From positions 2,604,001 through 2,668,000 of the forward strand of contig CM074130.1 of the NCBI GenBank assembly GCA_037178625.1: DNA of 64,000 nt, in the 5' to 3' direction. Source of the DNA: Skeletonema tropicum (lineage: Eukaryota; Bacillariophyta; Thalassiosirophyceae; Thalassiosirales; Thalassiosiraceae). The notes beneath the pieces are model-generated. The model saw only the letters and a program-made list of their open reading frames with translations, made no database searches and had not been told where the DNA came from. The translations under genes were made by a program, and so were the position numbers. Positions 1 to 10,449 of this stretch are shown here, piece after piece (positions within the stretch are counted from its first letter, which is position 1; every line of letters starts with the position of its first letter).

Positions 1-1
1 C

Positions 2-1282
2 CCTTCACTCAACTCTCATCAACGGTCGAGGTTTTTTCACAATTTTGTGCTTGGAAATAGGCCAGAAGAGGAGAACTCCATACCAACATGTATATCAAAG
101 CTCGGTCAGATGACTGATGGCTTTAGACCACATGATTTGATGCTCCTTTCTACAAGAATTAGGCATGCACAATATTTACGTGAGATCGAACGTTCATCGG
201 AAGAGAGAGCTTCATTGGCTTCTGCACAGATGTCAATCGAAATGCTTGAAAATGATGTGGCATCTGCTATAGAAGATTTCACTCCACTTTCCCAACAATC
301 AGTCGATGTTTCTCAAAACAAATGCACCGTTGATTGGTCGTCTGTGGGCGGACTCAGGCAAGCAAAACAATCTCTATACGATGTCATCATACATCCTATG
401 AATTTCAAAGCAGTTTACGACAATTCGCCATCGTCATTACCGACAGGGGTGCTGCTCTACGGTTTTCCTGGGTCTGGAAAGTCTTTCATTGTTCCTGCAC
501 TTGCAAAGGCAAGCAATTTGTCTCTTATCACCTGCCGTGGCCCCGAGCTGCTGGATCGTTACATTGGTGCGTCCGAGGCTAAAGTTCGACAGCTCTTTGC
601 TCAGGCTATCACAGCTGCGCCGTCAATGATATTTTTCGACGAATTTGACAGTTTAGCACCGCAGCGTGGCTCTGATCACACTGGTGTCACCGATCGAGTA
701 GTAAACCAGCTGCTCACATTGTTGGATGGCGCAGAAAGAAATAAGAAAACCAGTCAAATTTACGTGGTAGCCGCGACGTCGCGCCCTGATAAGATCGACA
801 AGGCTCTTTTGAGGCCTGGCAGGCTTGAGACACATGTTTATGTAGGATACCCCGAATCGCTTACAGAATGGGAAGAACTCTTTTCGTCAATTTTAAGTTC
901 ATGGAATATTGACGAGGATGTTCAATTGCTGCAACAGAAGAGGAAGTTGCATTCACTCTGCGTGAATATTCCACATGCGAAAGACTTGTCGGCTGCTGAT
1001 ATGAAAGCGGTAATCGATACGGCGCATTTAATGAGAGTGCACGAGATGTTAGATAACGAAGTTGGTGAAGAATGCCCAGAAAGTGATGAACTGCACCAAA
1101 AGGTAATCGTTGGTACAAGACACATAATTGAGGCCTTCGAGAGAACTCGACCTTCATTACTTCTGGAGGACAGACAGAAGCTACAGAGGTATTATGATCC
1201 ATTCCGCGATGACATAAAGACTAGTGCACAAGATAGTAATGACCTGGAACCAAAGAATAACTTAAAAACTTCATACAGATGA
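2..1282 (+). CDS. PEX1: Peroxisome biogenesis AAA ATPase PEX1, C-terminal part (5' end outside window)
   Basis: The reading frame is open from base 2 to the stop at 1282 (about 426 codons) with no in-frame stop at the 5' side, so the gene continues upstream of the window. The first ~100 residues match the end of the first AAA module (DGFRPHDL.. corresponds to the GGF..RDF lid segment of PEX1). A complete second AAA module follows: WSSVGGLRQAK, Walker A GFPGSGKS near residue 154, Walker B IFFDEFD near 213, GVTDRVVNQLLTLLDG, sensor AATSRPD and the arginine-finger region LLRPGR. The GASEAKVR and HTGVTDRVVNQ segments distinguish PEX1 from Cdc48/VCP. The family acts with PEX6 to extract ubiquitinated PEX5 from the peroxisome membrane. 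Walker A carries GFPGSGKS instead of the usual GPPGTGKT. The first ATG-like start inside the window is not the real start. Confidence 0.9.
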   Translation, partial: PSLNSHQRSRFFHNFVLGNRPEEENSIPTCISKLGQMTDGFRPHDLMLLSTRIRHAQYLREIERSSEERASLASAQMSIEMLENDVASAIEDFTPLSQQSVDVSQNKCTVDWSSVGGLRQAKQSLYDVIIHPMNFKAVYDNSPSSLPTGVLLYGFPGSGKSFIVPALAKASNLSLITCRGPELLDRYIGASEAKVRQLFAQAITAAPSMIFFDEFDSLAPQRGSDHTGVTDRVVNQLLTLLDGAERNKKTSQIYVVAATSRPDKIDKALLRPGRLETHVYVGYPESLTEWEELFSSILSSWNIDEDVQLLQQKRKLHSLCVNIPHAKDLSAADMKAVIDTAHLMRVHEMLDNEVGEECPESDELHQKVIVGTRHIIEAFERTRPSLLLEDRQKLQRYYDPFRDDIKTSAQDSNDLEPKNNLKTSYR

Positions 1283-1417
1283 AACGTAAAATTTCTTCAA
1301 ATTAACGGCAAATTAAAAAGTATCAAGCAAAAGAAGATCAAAATCAACATCAAAAAATCAACGTGGTAAAGTATCAATGGCAAATAAGAAAGAAAAAAAA
1401 GAAAATCATTCTGTCAA

Positions 1418-4400
1418 TCCTACGAGATTGTAGAATTGTAGCATCGCTTCTGAGTACGCAATCCGTCTGGGCAGTACCAATGTGCTTGCATGAAGTCACG
1501 GCGAAGTGTAATGGGCCACTAAAAGTGACTCGTGTCCATACTGACGACGATAGATACGATTTGGTTCAGAGTGGTATTGCAACCCAACCCCCGCTGGACC
1601 TCTCAGATCAGCTACGAGGTTGTAGAATTGTAGCATCGCTTCTGAGCACGCAATCCGTCTGGGCAGTACCAATGTGCCTGTATAGTATCGCCGCCAGGTA
1701 TAATGGGCCACTAAAAGTGACTCATGTCCATACTGACGACGATAGATACGATTTGGTTCAGAGTGTATTGCCGGCCAGCCCCCGCTGGACCTCTCAGATC
1801 AGCTACGAGGTTGTAGAATTGTAGCATCGCTTCTGAGCACGCAATCCGTCTGGGCAGTACCAATGTGCCTGTATAGTATCGCCGCCAGGTATAATGGGCC
1901 ACTAGAAGCGGCTCATGCCCATACTGACGACGATAGATACGATTTGGTTCAGAGTGGTATTGCCGGCCAGCCCCCACTGGACCTCTCAGATCAGCTACGA
2001 GGTTGTAGAATTCTAGCATCGCTTCTGAGCACGCAATCCGTCTGGGCAGTACCAATGTGCCTGTATAGTATCGCCGCCAGGTATAATGGGCCACTAGAAG
2101 CGGCTCATGTCCATACTGACGACGATAGATACGATTTGGTTCAGAGTGGTATTGCCGGCCAGCCCCCACTGGACCTCTCACATCAGCTACGAGGTTGTAG
2201 CATCGCTTCTGAGCACGCAATCCGTCTGGGCAGTACCAATGTGCCTGTATAGTATCGCCGCCAGGTATAATGGGCCACTAAAAGTGACTCGTGTCCATAC
2301 TGACGACGATAGATACGATTTGGTTCAGAGTGGTATTGCAACCCAACCCCCGCTGGACCTCTCAGATCAGCTACGAGGTTGTAGAATTGTAGCATCGCTT
2401 CTGAGCACGCAATCCGTCTGGGCAGTACCAATGTGCCTGTATAGTATCGCCGCCAGGTATAATGGGCCACTAGAAGCGGCTCATGCCCATACTGACGACG
2501 ATAGATACGATTTGGTTCAGAGTGGTATTGCCGGCCAGCCCCCGCTGGACCTCTCAGATCAGCTACGAGGTTGTAGAATTGTAGCATCGCTTCTGAGCAC
2601 GCAATCCGTCTGGGCAGTACCAATGCGCATGTATAGTATCGCCGCCAGGTATAATGGGCCACTAGAAGCGGCTCATGTCCATACTGACGACGATAGATAC
2701 GATTTGGTTCAGAGTGGTATTGCCGGCCAGCCCCCACTGGACCTCTCACATCAGCTACGAGGTTGTAGCATCGCTTCTGAGCACGCAATCCGTCTGGGCA
2801 GTACCAATGTGCCTGTATAGTATCGCCGCCAGGTATAATGGGCCACTAGAAAGTGACTCAGTGTCCATACTGACGACGATAGATACGATTTGGTTCAGAG
2901 TGGTATTGCAACGCCAACCCCCAGCTGGACCTCTCAGATCAGCTACGAGGTTGTAGAATTGTAGCATCGCTTCTGAGCACGCAATCCGTCTGGGCAGTAC
3001 CAATGTGCCTGTATAGTATCGCCGCCAGGTATAATGGGCCACTAGAAGCGGACTCATGTCCATACTGACGACGATAGATACGATTTGGTTCAGAGTGGTA
3101 TTGCACGGCCAGCCCCCGCTGGACCTCTCAGATCAGCTACGAGGTTGTAGAATTGTAGCATCGCTTCTGAGCACGCAATCCGTCTGGGCAGTACCAATGT
3201 GCCTGTATAGTATCGCCGCCAGGTATAATGGGCCACTAGAAGCGGCTCATGCCCATACTGACGACGATAGATACGATTTGGTTCAGAGTGGTATTGCCGG
3301 CCAGCCCCCACTGGACCTCTCAGATCAGCTTCGAGGTTGTAGCATCGCTTCTGAGCACGCAATCCGTCTGGGCAGTACCAATGTGCCTGTATAGTATCGC
3401 CGCCAGGTATAATGGGCCACTAGAAGCGGCTCATGTCATACTGACGACGATAGATACGATTTGGTTCAGAGTGGTATTGCCGGCCAGCCCCCACTGGACC
3501 TCTCACATCAGCTACGAGGTTGTAGCATCGCTTCTGAGCACGCAATCCGTCTGGGCAGTACCAATGTGCCTGTATAGTATCGCCGCCAGGTATAATGGGC
3601 CACTAAAAGTGACTCGTGTCCATACTGACGACGATAGATACGATTTGGTTCAGAGTGGTATTGCAACCCAACCCCCGCTGGACCTCTCAGATCAGCTACG
3701 AGGTTGTAGAATTCTAGCATCGCTTCTGAGCACGCAATCCGTCTGGGCAGTACCAATGTGCCTGTATAGTATCGCCGCCAGGTATAATGGGCCACTAGAA
3801 GCGGCTCATGCCCATACTGACGACGATAGATACGATTTGGTTCAGAGTGGTATTGCCGGCCAGCCCCCGCTGGACCTCTCAGATCAGCTACGAGGTTGTA
3901 GAATTGTAGCATCGCTTCTGAGCACGCAATCCGTCTGGGCAGTACCAATGCGCATGTATAGTATCGCCGCCAGGTATAATGGGCCACTAGAAGCGGCTCA
4001 TGCCCATACTGACGACGATAGATACGATTTGGTTCAGAGTGGTATTGCCGGCCAGCCCCCACTGGACCTCTCACATCAGCTTCGAGGTTGTAGCATCGCT
4101 TCTGAGCACGCAATCCGTCTGGGCAGTACCAATGCGCATGTATAGTATCGCCGCCAAGGTATAATGGGCCACTAGAAGCGGCTCATGTTCATACTGACGA
4201 CGATAGATACGATTTGGTTCAGAGTGGTATTGCCGGCCAGCCCCCACTGGACCTCTCACATCAGCTACGAGGTTGTAGCATCGCTTCTGAGCACGCAATC
4301 CGTCTGGGCAGTACCAATGTGCCTGTATAGTATCGCCGCCAGGTATAATGGGCCACTAAAAGTGACTCGTGTCCATACTGACGACGATAGATACGATTTG

Positions 4401-5510
4401 GTTCAGAGTGGTATTGCAACCCAACCCCCGCTGGACCTCTCAGATCAGCTACGAGGTTGTAGAATTCTAGCATCGCTTCTGAGCACGCAATCCGTCTGGG
4501 CAGTACCAATGTGCCTGTATAGTATCGCCGCCAGGTATAATGGGCCACTAGAAGCGGCTCATGCCCATACTGACGACGATAGATACGATTTGGTTCAGAG
4601 TGGTATTGCAACCCAACCCCCGCTGGACCTCTCACATCAGCTACGAGGTTGTAGAATTCTAGCATCGCTTCTGAGCACGCAATCCGTCTGGGCAGTACCA
4701 ATGCGCATGTATAGTATCGCCGCCAGGTATAATGGGCCACTAGAAGCGGCTCATGTCCATACTGACGACGATAGATACGATTTGGTTCAGAGTGGTATTG
4801 CCGGCCAGCCCCCACTGGACCTCTCAGATCAGCTACGAGGTTGTAGCATCGCTTCTGAGCACGCAATCCGTCTGGGCAGTACCAATGTGCCTGTATAGTA
4901 TCGCCGCCAGGTATAATGGGCCACTAGAAGCGGCTCATGTTCATACTGACGACGATAGATACGATTTGGTTCAGAGTGGTATTGCCGGCCAGCCCCCACT
5001 GGACCTCTCAGATCAGCTACGAGGTTGTAGCATCGCTTCTGAGCACGCAATCCGTCTGGGCAGTACCAATGTGCCTGTATAGTATCGCCGCCAGGTATAA
5101 TGGGCCACTAGAAGCGGCTCATGTTCATACTGACGACGATAGATACGATTTGGTTCAGAGTGGTATTGCAGGCCAGCCCCCACTGGACCTCTCAGATCAG
5201 CTACGAGGTTGTAGCATCGCTTCTGAGCACGCAATCCGTCTGGGCAGTACCAATGTGCCTGTATAGTATCGCCGCCAGGTATAATGGGCCACTAGAAGCG
5301 GCTCATGTCCATAATGACGACGATAGATACGATTTGGTTCAGAGTGGTATTGCCGGCCAGCACCCACTGGACCTCTCACATCAGCTACGAGGTTGTAGCA
5401 TCGCTTCTGAGCACGCAATCCGTCTGGGCAGTACCAATGTGCCTGTATAGTATCGCCGCCAGGTATAATGGGCCACTAGAAGCGGCTCATGTCCATACTG
5501 ACGATGATTG
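1418..5510. repeat. Satellite-like tandem array, 22 units of 184/192 bp with higher-order structure
   Basis: Units can be anchored on GCATCGCTTCTGAG, which starts at 1441, 1633, 1824, 2016, 2200, 2392, 2584, 2768, 2964, 3158, 3342, 3525, 3717, 3909, 4093, 4278, 4470, 4662, 4846, 5030, 5214 and 5398. Spacings are almost all 192 or 184 bp. The difference is an 8-bp block (GAATTGTA or GAATTCTA) just before the anchor. Units also differ at two linked variable sites: AAAAGTGACTCG versus GAAGCGGCTCATG, and CAACCCAACCCCCG versus CCGGCCAGCCCCC. A three-unit A-B-C pattern of 192+192+184 bp recurs at 2200, 3525 and 4278. The last unit ends in degenerate sequence near 5510. Long open frames cross the array on both strands, but 184 is not a multiple of three, so frames change between units and no protein is supported. 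The array lies in the convergent gap between PEX1 and the coiled-coil gene. Confidence 0.95.
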
Positions 5511-5698
5511 ATATGAACTCTACGTGGATGATGCTAGATGCATAGTGTTTGAATTTTTTTCTGCTTAGTAAGTCTTTTGTATAGTTGTAGGTTGTGCTTC
5601 AGGAAATTTTCTTGTTCGTTTCTTTTTAATCGAGCTTTTCTTAGGTTTTGTGTTCATTCAAACAATTCCTTTTATTTTAATGCTACGTGAAGAGTTAC

Positions 5699-6971
5699 TC
5701 ATTTCCTTTTGACTTCGATGAGCTTGTTCAAGATGGCTAACTCTTTTTTCTGTCGTTCAATTTTTGCCACCAAATCATGATTGATAATTTCAGTTTCTGG
5801 AGATGCTTTGCTCTTGAGTTCAGCAACCCTCTTATTCAATTTGGCTAGCTCTTTTTTCTGTCTGTCACTCTTTGCCATCAAATCACTATTTACACTGACT
5901 TCTCTTTTGTAATTGCTTGAGTTTTCCACCTTTTTATTCAATTTGGCAAGTTCGTGTTTTTGACGCCTGAGTTTCTCTTCGAGCTTGCTTCGTTCCTCTA
6001 CTAACGCCATGCATTTCTTTTGGTAGGCATACATCTTGGCGTGCATTTGAGCTTGAATTCTCAAGCCACTCTTCAAGTGTTCAGAAAGCCTGACTTCCAA
6101 GTGAGCTCTTTTCTTGCTCGCCTCATTGAGATCTTTAATTTCTTGGGATTGCTCTTCAATAACTGACTTGAGACGTGCGATCTCCTCCGCCATCACGACC
6201 TTTTCTTCAACTCCACCAATCTTGTTACCGAACTTGTCTTTCTCTTCGATCATAGTCATAGTATTTTTCTCCTTGTCTTCAGGTATCTTGGCTTTAATGT
6301 GAGCTTTCCCCCTGCAGGCATCATTGAGATCTTCAATTTCTTGAGATTGCTCTTCAATAACTGACTTGAGATGTCCGATCTCATCCGTGGCAAGAACGAC
6401 CTTCTCTTCAACCTCGATAAACGCACTCTCGAGCTTCTCTTTCTCTTCAATGAGCGACAAGTTTTCCTTCCGGTATTCAGCTAGCTCGTTGCAATCATCA
6501 ATTGCTTGGGATTTGAGACGCTCAATCTCCTCCATGACCATATCTTTGCTTGCGTTGGATAATGCAAGCTTCTGTTCGAGATCTCCGATCCTCTCACCTG
6601 TGTCGTCGCAAAGACTATCAGGAATCGAGTCGGCGTCGTTCTGTGGCGGCATAAATGAATGGTTGTTGTATCGATGAGTTGTAATACCTAATGTGTGATA
6701 ATCGTGGCGAATCATATTAACTTACCAAACCACCATTCTTCTCAACCTTTCCCAAGCTATCTTTGATTTCATTTGGCAACGTTACCGCTGTGAAGATACT
6801 ACCCAAATCCAAATCATCGGGTATCTCAAAGTCTTCGAGATGCAACATCTCAGCGCTGCCGCTGCTAGTGCGAGAAGCTGCTCCACTTTGCTGTTTTGCT
6901 AGCACATCCGCCATCACCCTTCGAACAATGGCTTCAATGTCTTCGGCGGAGGACACACTATTACTCTTCAT
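5699..6971 (-). CDS. Coiled-coil protein of unknown function (two exons, 395 aa)
   Basis: Predicted as complement(join(5699..6640, 6726..6971)). Exon 1 (82 codons, ATG at 6971) ends at an excellent donor (G|GTAAGT). An 85-nt intron ends at CCACAG, and exon 2 continues in phase 0. The N-terminal ~80 residues are acidic, with FEIPDDLDLGS. The rest is almost entirely heptad-rich coiled coil. Two internal duplications are visible: HLKSVIEEQSQEI occurs around two segments (once as RLKSVIEEQSQEI), and RQKKELAKLNK-type units occur three times near the C-terminus. Lys and Glu dominate, and no catalytic domain or membrane segment is visible. I do not recognise the family; a structural or cytoskeletal role would only be a guess. 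Its 3' end faces the satellite array. Confidence 0.7.
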
Positions 6972-7539
6972 GATGTCTACTATGGTGATGATATTGGTGT
7001 GTTATTATGTGCACTTCAGGAGTAGAACTCTGTGGGACTTTGACGTGAACCTGTGAAAATTTCGCAGCAAGGCGGATAATTCAGCTTTCCCGTGCCGGCA
7101 GAAAAGACTGCTCTGAGTAAATCATCAATCTAAAATGGACAACAAACTTTTATTTCCTCTCCCCGTAAGTAAGCCTAAGCCTTAAGGCTGTATACATAGC
7201 ATGTTTGATACACTTACACTCACCAGCGTGATGAGCATTCAAATGAGCTTGCCATCACTGCCAGCAAAATGAGCCGCTAGAAACTGTACTGACCATTGTA
7301 TAAGTATGGTAGAGTCCCTGTTCAGTTCTTCCTTCCTTGACCTTCCTTCTAGATTTTGTCCTGTCCGACCGGTTTTACAAGAAGAAAACGACAGCACATC
7401 GCTGCTGCGGTGCCATCTGGCTGGTGCCATCTGATAAGTATTGTAACGACAAGCGAAGAGAACTCGATGTCTAAACGTCATCTTCTGTCATGACCCTGGA
7501 AATTGACACGCCACCAGAAGCGAAGATCATCAGACCAAC
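6972..7539. other. Intergenic region between divergent genes
   Basis: This 568-bp gap separates the divergently transcribed coiled-coil gene and K+ channel. No convincing gene or repeat is seen. Short open frames here have no recognisable protein features. Confidence 0.5.
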
Positions 7540-9087
7540 ATGGCGAACAGGCTGCTAGCAGGAGATGATGACAACTTGTCACCGCCACTTGAGGCGACGA
7601 AGCACAAGCGCCCGTCTGTGTATTGGTCGGTATTACACCACAAAGATATAGAAAACACAGGGCCGGCTCATTCTCGTATCCCACCCAGCGAGGGAGAGCC
7701 TCTCCTTCCAGGTGTTTCCAGATCTGGAGCGTCGTACGGCTTGTGCTTTCCCGATGCGCAGCATGTGAACAACTCCAAAACAATCAGTCCTGGTTGGGAG
7801 CGTATAAGAGAAATGGTACGAACAAAAGAACTATTGATTCATCACATTCCCGACCTTGACGATTCTTCATCGGACAGCAATGATGTAAAAGGTGGAAAAT
7901 CAAAACTCATGAAATGGTCGGATCTTGGTGATGAATATCAGTACGAATACAGTCTGAGGGAATGTCTCTTCCTGACGCTATTTTTGCTGGCGATTGGAGT
8001 ACTTGGGTTTTCTCTCTTAGTAGAGGAATGGTCAGTTCTTGACAGCCTTTACTTTACCATTATTATGCTCACTACAATTGGGTACGGCGACATGGCGCCT
8101 TCGAAACCAGTAGGGAAGATATTTACATCTCTCTTTGCCTTAGGCGGCATTGTAGTATTAGGGCTAGCCCTCGGAGTGGTGGGTTCTCAATTGGTCGAGG
8201 CCGAGGTCCGTGCTGCAGAAAAGGCGAGGGAAAAAACATCAAAATCAATTGAACGTGCTTTTATGCGTAAAGGAAAAGGTGTTGGAAGAACGTTATCGTC
8301 TGGTTCGACGACTTCGTGTTCTTCAATAGAGCGTCTTGAGGAAAATGATAGGAAAATTCTAGAAGCTATTCGGTTGGTGCAACAGAGTGAAGAAGATTCG
8401 TGTGCAAGTAAACTTGGACCCTGTGCAAAGGAAGTCGTAGACAAATGCTGGTCAGCAATATGCATGTTACGAAAATACCTGAATAGCGTTGTTCCTATAT
8501 TTTCAGGCGCTCTCATGATCGCCTACTTGGAAGGTTGGCCATGGTATGACGCTTTATACTACACCGTTATAACTGCAACGACTATTGGGCTGGGTGATCT
8601 TACTCCGACAAGGGAATTGACCAAAGCATGTGCTGTCATATTCATCCCATTTGCTGTTGCAGCGATGGGATACATTATGGGACAATGCGCATCCTTTCTT
8701 GTAGAGCTACGAAGAGAGGAACATGAGAAGAAGTTATGGGCTTCTAATTTGAAGCTCGAAGATATTCAGGCCCTTGATGCCGATCATGAAGGCGGAGTGA
8801 ACGAAGTAGAATACATCAAATTTATGCTTGTGGCTATGAAGAAGGTCGATGCCCATCTGTTTGACGAATTGCATGATCAATTCAAACAACTTGACGTAAC
8901 AAAAAGTGGTCTTGTAACAAAAAGGGACTTGATGCTGATTGCGGAAAGGAAACTAAAGAAGGTGTCATACAAACTAGAGCTGAGTGAATATAAGCACAAG
9001 CTGAGGAGCAAATCTCAAAGAAGGGGTATGATGCATTCGGCACTCCATCTTGTGTCATCAAGTAGGCATTTGAGTTCGACGAAGTGA
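7540..9087 (+). CDS. TPK: Two-pore-domain K+ channel with C-terminal EF-hands (TPK type)
   Basis: This is a single-exon gene of 515 aa. It has two pore regions with K+ selectivity filters, TIGYGD at about residues 179-184 and TIGLGD at about 348-353. Each is flanked by hydrophobic helices, giving the 2P/4TM layout. The C-terminal tail (about 410-475) carries two helix-loop-helix calcium sites: DADHEGGVNEVEY is a good EF loop, and DVTKSGLVTKRDL is a second, weaker one. This is the architecture of plant/algal TPK channels, which release K+ from vacuoles and are gated by cytosolic Ca2+. A Ser-rich cytosolic linker (about 240-270) and a hydrophilic N-terminus of ~140 residues are present. The target membrane is not evident; vacuole or plasma membrane are both possible. 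Confidence 0.9.
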   Translation: MANRLLAGDDDNLSPPLEATKHKRPSVYWSVLHHKDIENTGPAHSRIPPSEGEPLLPGVSRSGASYGLCFPDAQHVNNSKTISPGWERIREMVRTKELLIHHIPDLDDSSSDSNDVKGGKSKLMKWSDLGDEYQYEYSLRECLFLTLFLLAIGVLGFSLLVEEWSVLDSLYFTIIMLTTIGYGDMAPSKPVGKIFTSLFALGGIVVLGLALGVVGSQLVEAEVRAAEKAREKTSKSIERAFMRKGKGVGRTLSSGSTTSCSSIERLEENDRKILEAIRLVQQSEEDSCASKLGPCAKEVVDKCWSAICMLRKYLNSVVPIFSGALMIAYLEGWPWYDALYYTVITATTIGLGDLTPTRELTKACAVIFIPFAVAAMGYIMGQCASFLVELRREEHEKKLWASNLKLEDIQALDADHEGGVNEVEYIKFMLVAMKKVDAHLFDELHDQFKQLDVTKSGLVTKRDLMLIAERKLKKVSYKLELSEYKHKLRSKSQRRGMMHSALHLVSSSRHLSSTK

Positions 9088-9204
9088 TGAGCGCTGACAC
9101 CCAATCAAACGTACTTCTACAACGTGACCTTGCATATATATAGTAATCCATTTATTCATAAATTTCAATGCAATATATATAGGCGAGTGCAGTCTATCTT
9201 TACT

Positions 9205-10162
9205 TTACAGAAGGCTATCATTTGTTTGCTTAGCTCGAACCTTTAACCCAGATGTTGGAGCCAAAGAAACACGGAAGGATTCTACAGTGCTCCTGACAGA
9301 TTTTTCACTTCCTTTCTTCCACCGACTTGCATTTGCGCTTCCCACCTGAACAAACAATTTTCATGTCAGTAAATTTGATATTCATTGAGCATAAACATAT
9401 GAATATGAAATAATAAATAGCAAACAGACTTACCAACATGACCACATCATCAGTGCCCTCGGGAATGGTCGCTACAACGAGTGCAGTACGAGGAATCTCT
9501 GCATTGGTTGATTGTGAGAGGTTTGAAAAGTTGATTTCCAGATATCTTCTGTTGTCAATAACTTCACTCTTCTTTACTTTGATATCAGTAGGTTGGCCAT
9601 AAAAGCTGAATCTACCTGTGGGTGAGAATATGTTCTCCGTGAAGAACGTCTTCGGCAAATCACTGATGGATGAAGGTGCACCCTTCGCGATGGTAAGAAA
9701 AGCACCATCCCCGCTACTAGCTTCCCTACATTCAACGTCGAACAAACCACCTGTTGCTAGTGGCCAAGGGCAAGTGAATGATGCTAGAACGGGCGTAGGA
9801 TCGGAGGATTTTCCGAGTAGGATCTCCGCGGTTACATCTCCCTTCTTACTTTGAAGCACATCGGTCCCCTCCCTTAACACGACATTTGTCTTCGGTTTTG
9901 CTTTGCCTGCCTGTCCTGAGACTCCCATGGGCATGCTGACCATACCCGTCTTTAAGAAATCTTCCGTGTCAAGTTCAGCGGCGGCATATTGTGGAAGAAT
10001 GGTCGATCCAACGATGGCGGCGGCAGCTGATGAAAGAAATTCTCTCCTCTGATGTGCTTCGAGACTACTAGTTGATGTAGGCGCAGACGACTGCGGTTGA
10101 ACAAATGCTGCAGCAGCATCTATTGAGAGTAGAGCAGCGGTCAAGAGGTAGGCCCTGTTCAT
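9205..10162 (-). CDS. PsbP-like thylakoid lumen protein, copy 1 (two exons, 289 aa)
   Basis: Predicted as complement(join(9205..9345, 9434..10162)). The uninterrupted frame reads on into an intron. Donor G|GTAAGT at 9433 and acceptor TTCAG at 9346 define an 88-nt intron. Splicing restores SANASRWKKG and a C-terminus that matches the neighbouring paralog. The N-terminus has a signal peptide ending AAAAF|VQ (diatom plastid motif). A twin-arginine signal RREFLSSAAAA..AAA follows, which implies import into the thylakoid lumen by the Tat route. The mature part ends with RTALVVATIPEG..SRWKKG..STVESFRV. This resembles the end of PsbP (ITATV..RWFKGAKKF..SFSVA), so a PsbP/PPD-type photosystem assembly or extrinsic subunit is likely. 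The exact partner is unknown. Confidence 0.75.
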
Positions 10163-10449
10163 GGTGATGCTTGCAATAAAGTAACGACGCTACAACGACG
10201 TTATGGACACGTTCTTTCGAGCCGAAGACCGAAGATGTTGTGGTGTCATCATTTTTGATTTTTGATTTTTGATCATAAAGATCGCGACTCTTTGGCTGGC
10301 GCGCTGAGTCACTGAACACACACCTCGTCACTTGCATGCAAAACGCACAACCACTACATCATATTGGAAGTACCTTGACACCATCAAGAGAACATAATTA
10401 AAATCTTTGCCTTTACATCTAGCGAGCATTCTTCCACACTGCAGTATCT
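10163..10449. promoter_or_regulatory. Shared divergent promoter region of the PsbP-like pair
   Basis: The two paralogs start 287 bp apart on opposite strands, so this gap must hold both promoters. It contains three tandem copies of a 7-bp TTTTTGA unit near 10250-10273. No experimentally known motif is recognised. Confidence 0.5.

Noticed and set aside
2..1282. Cdc48/VCP or PEX6 identity for the AAA ATPase
   Set aside because: The segment before the second AAA module and the HTGVTDRVVNQLLT..DGAE block match PEX1 better, and the VCP C-terminal features are absent.
1418..5510. GGTTCAGAGTGGTA in each satellite unit resembles a tRNA A-box, suggesting a SINE origin
   Set aside because: No matching B-box (GGTTCGAxxCC) lies at the expected distance and no A-rich tail or short duplication is visible.
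1418..5510. Could the regular array be a CRISPR array?
   Set aside because: Units are near-identical over their full 184-192 bp with no unique spacers, and the context is a eukaryotic nuclear genome.
1363..5511. Long open frames of 100-298 codons on both strands across the satellite array
   Set aside because: They are open only because the repeat lacks stops in several frames. Unit length 184 changes frame between units, both strands are equally open, and no protein features appear.
9305..9433. C-terminal hydrophobic extension of PsbP-like copy 1 read straight through
   Set aside because: It is the translation of an intron. Splicing at GTAAGT/TTCAG restores a C-terminus matching the paralog.
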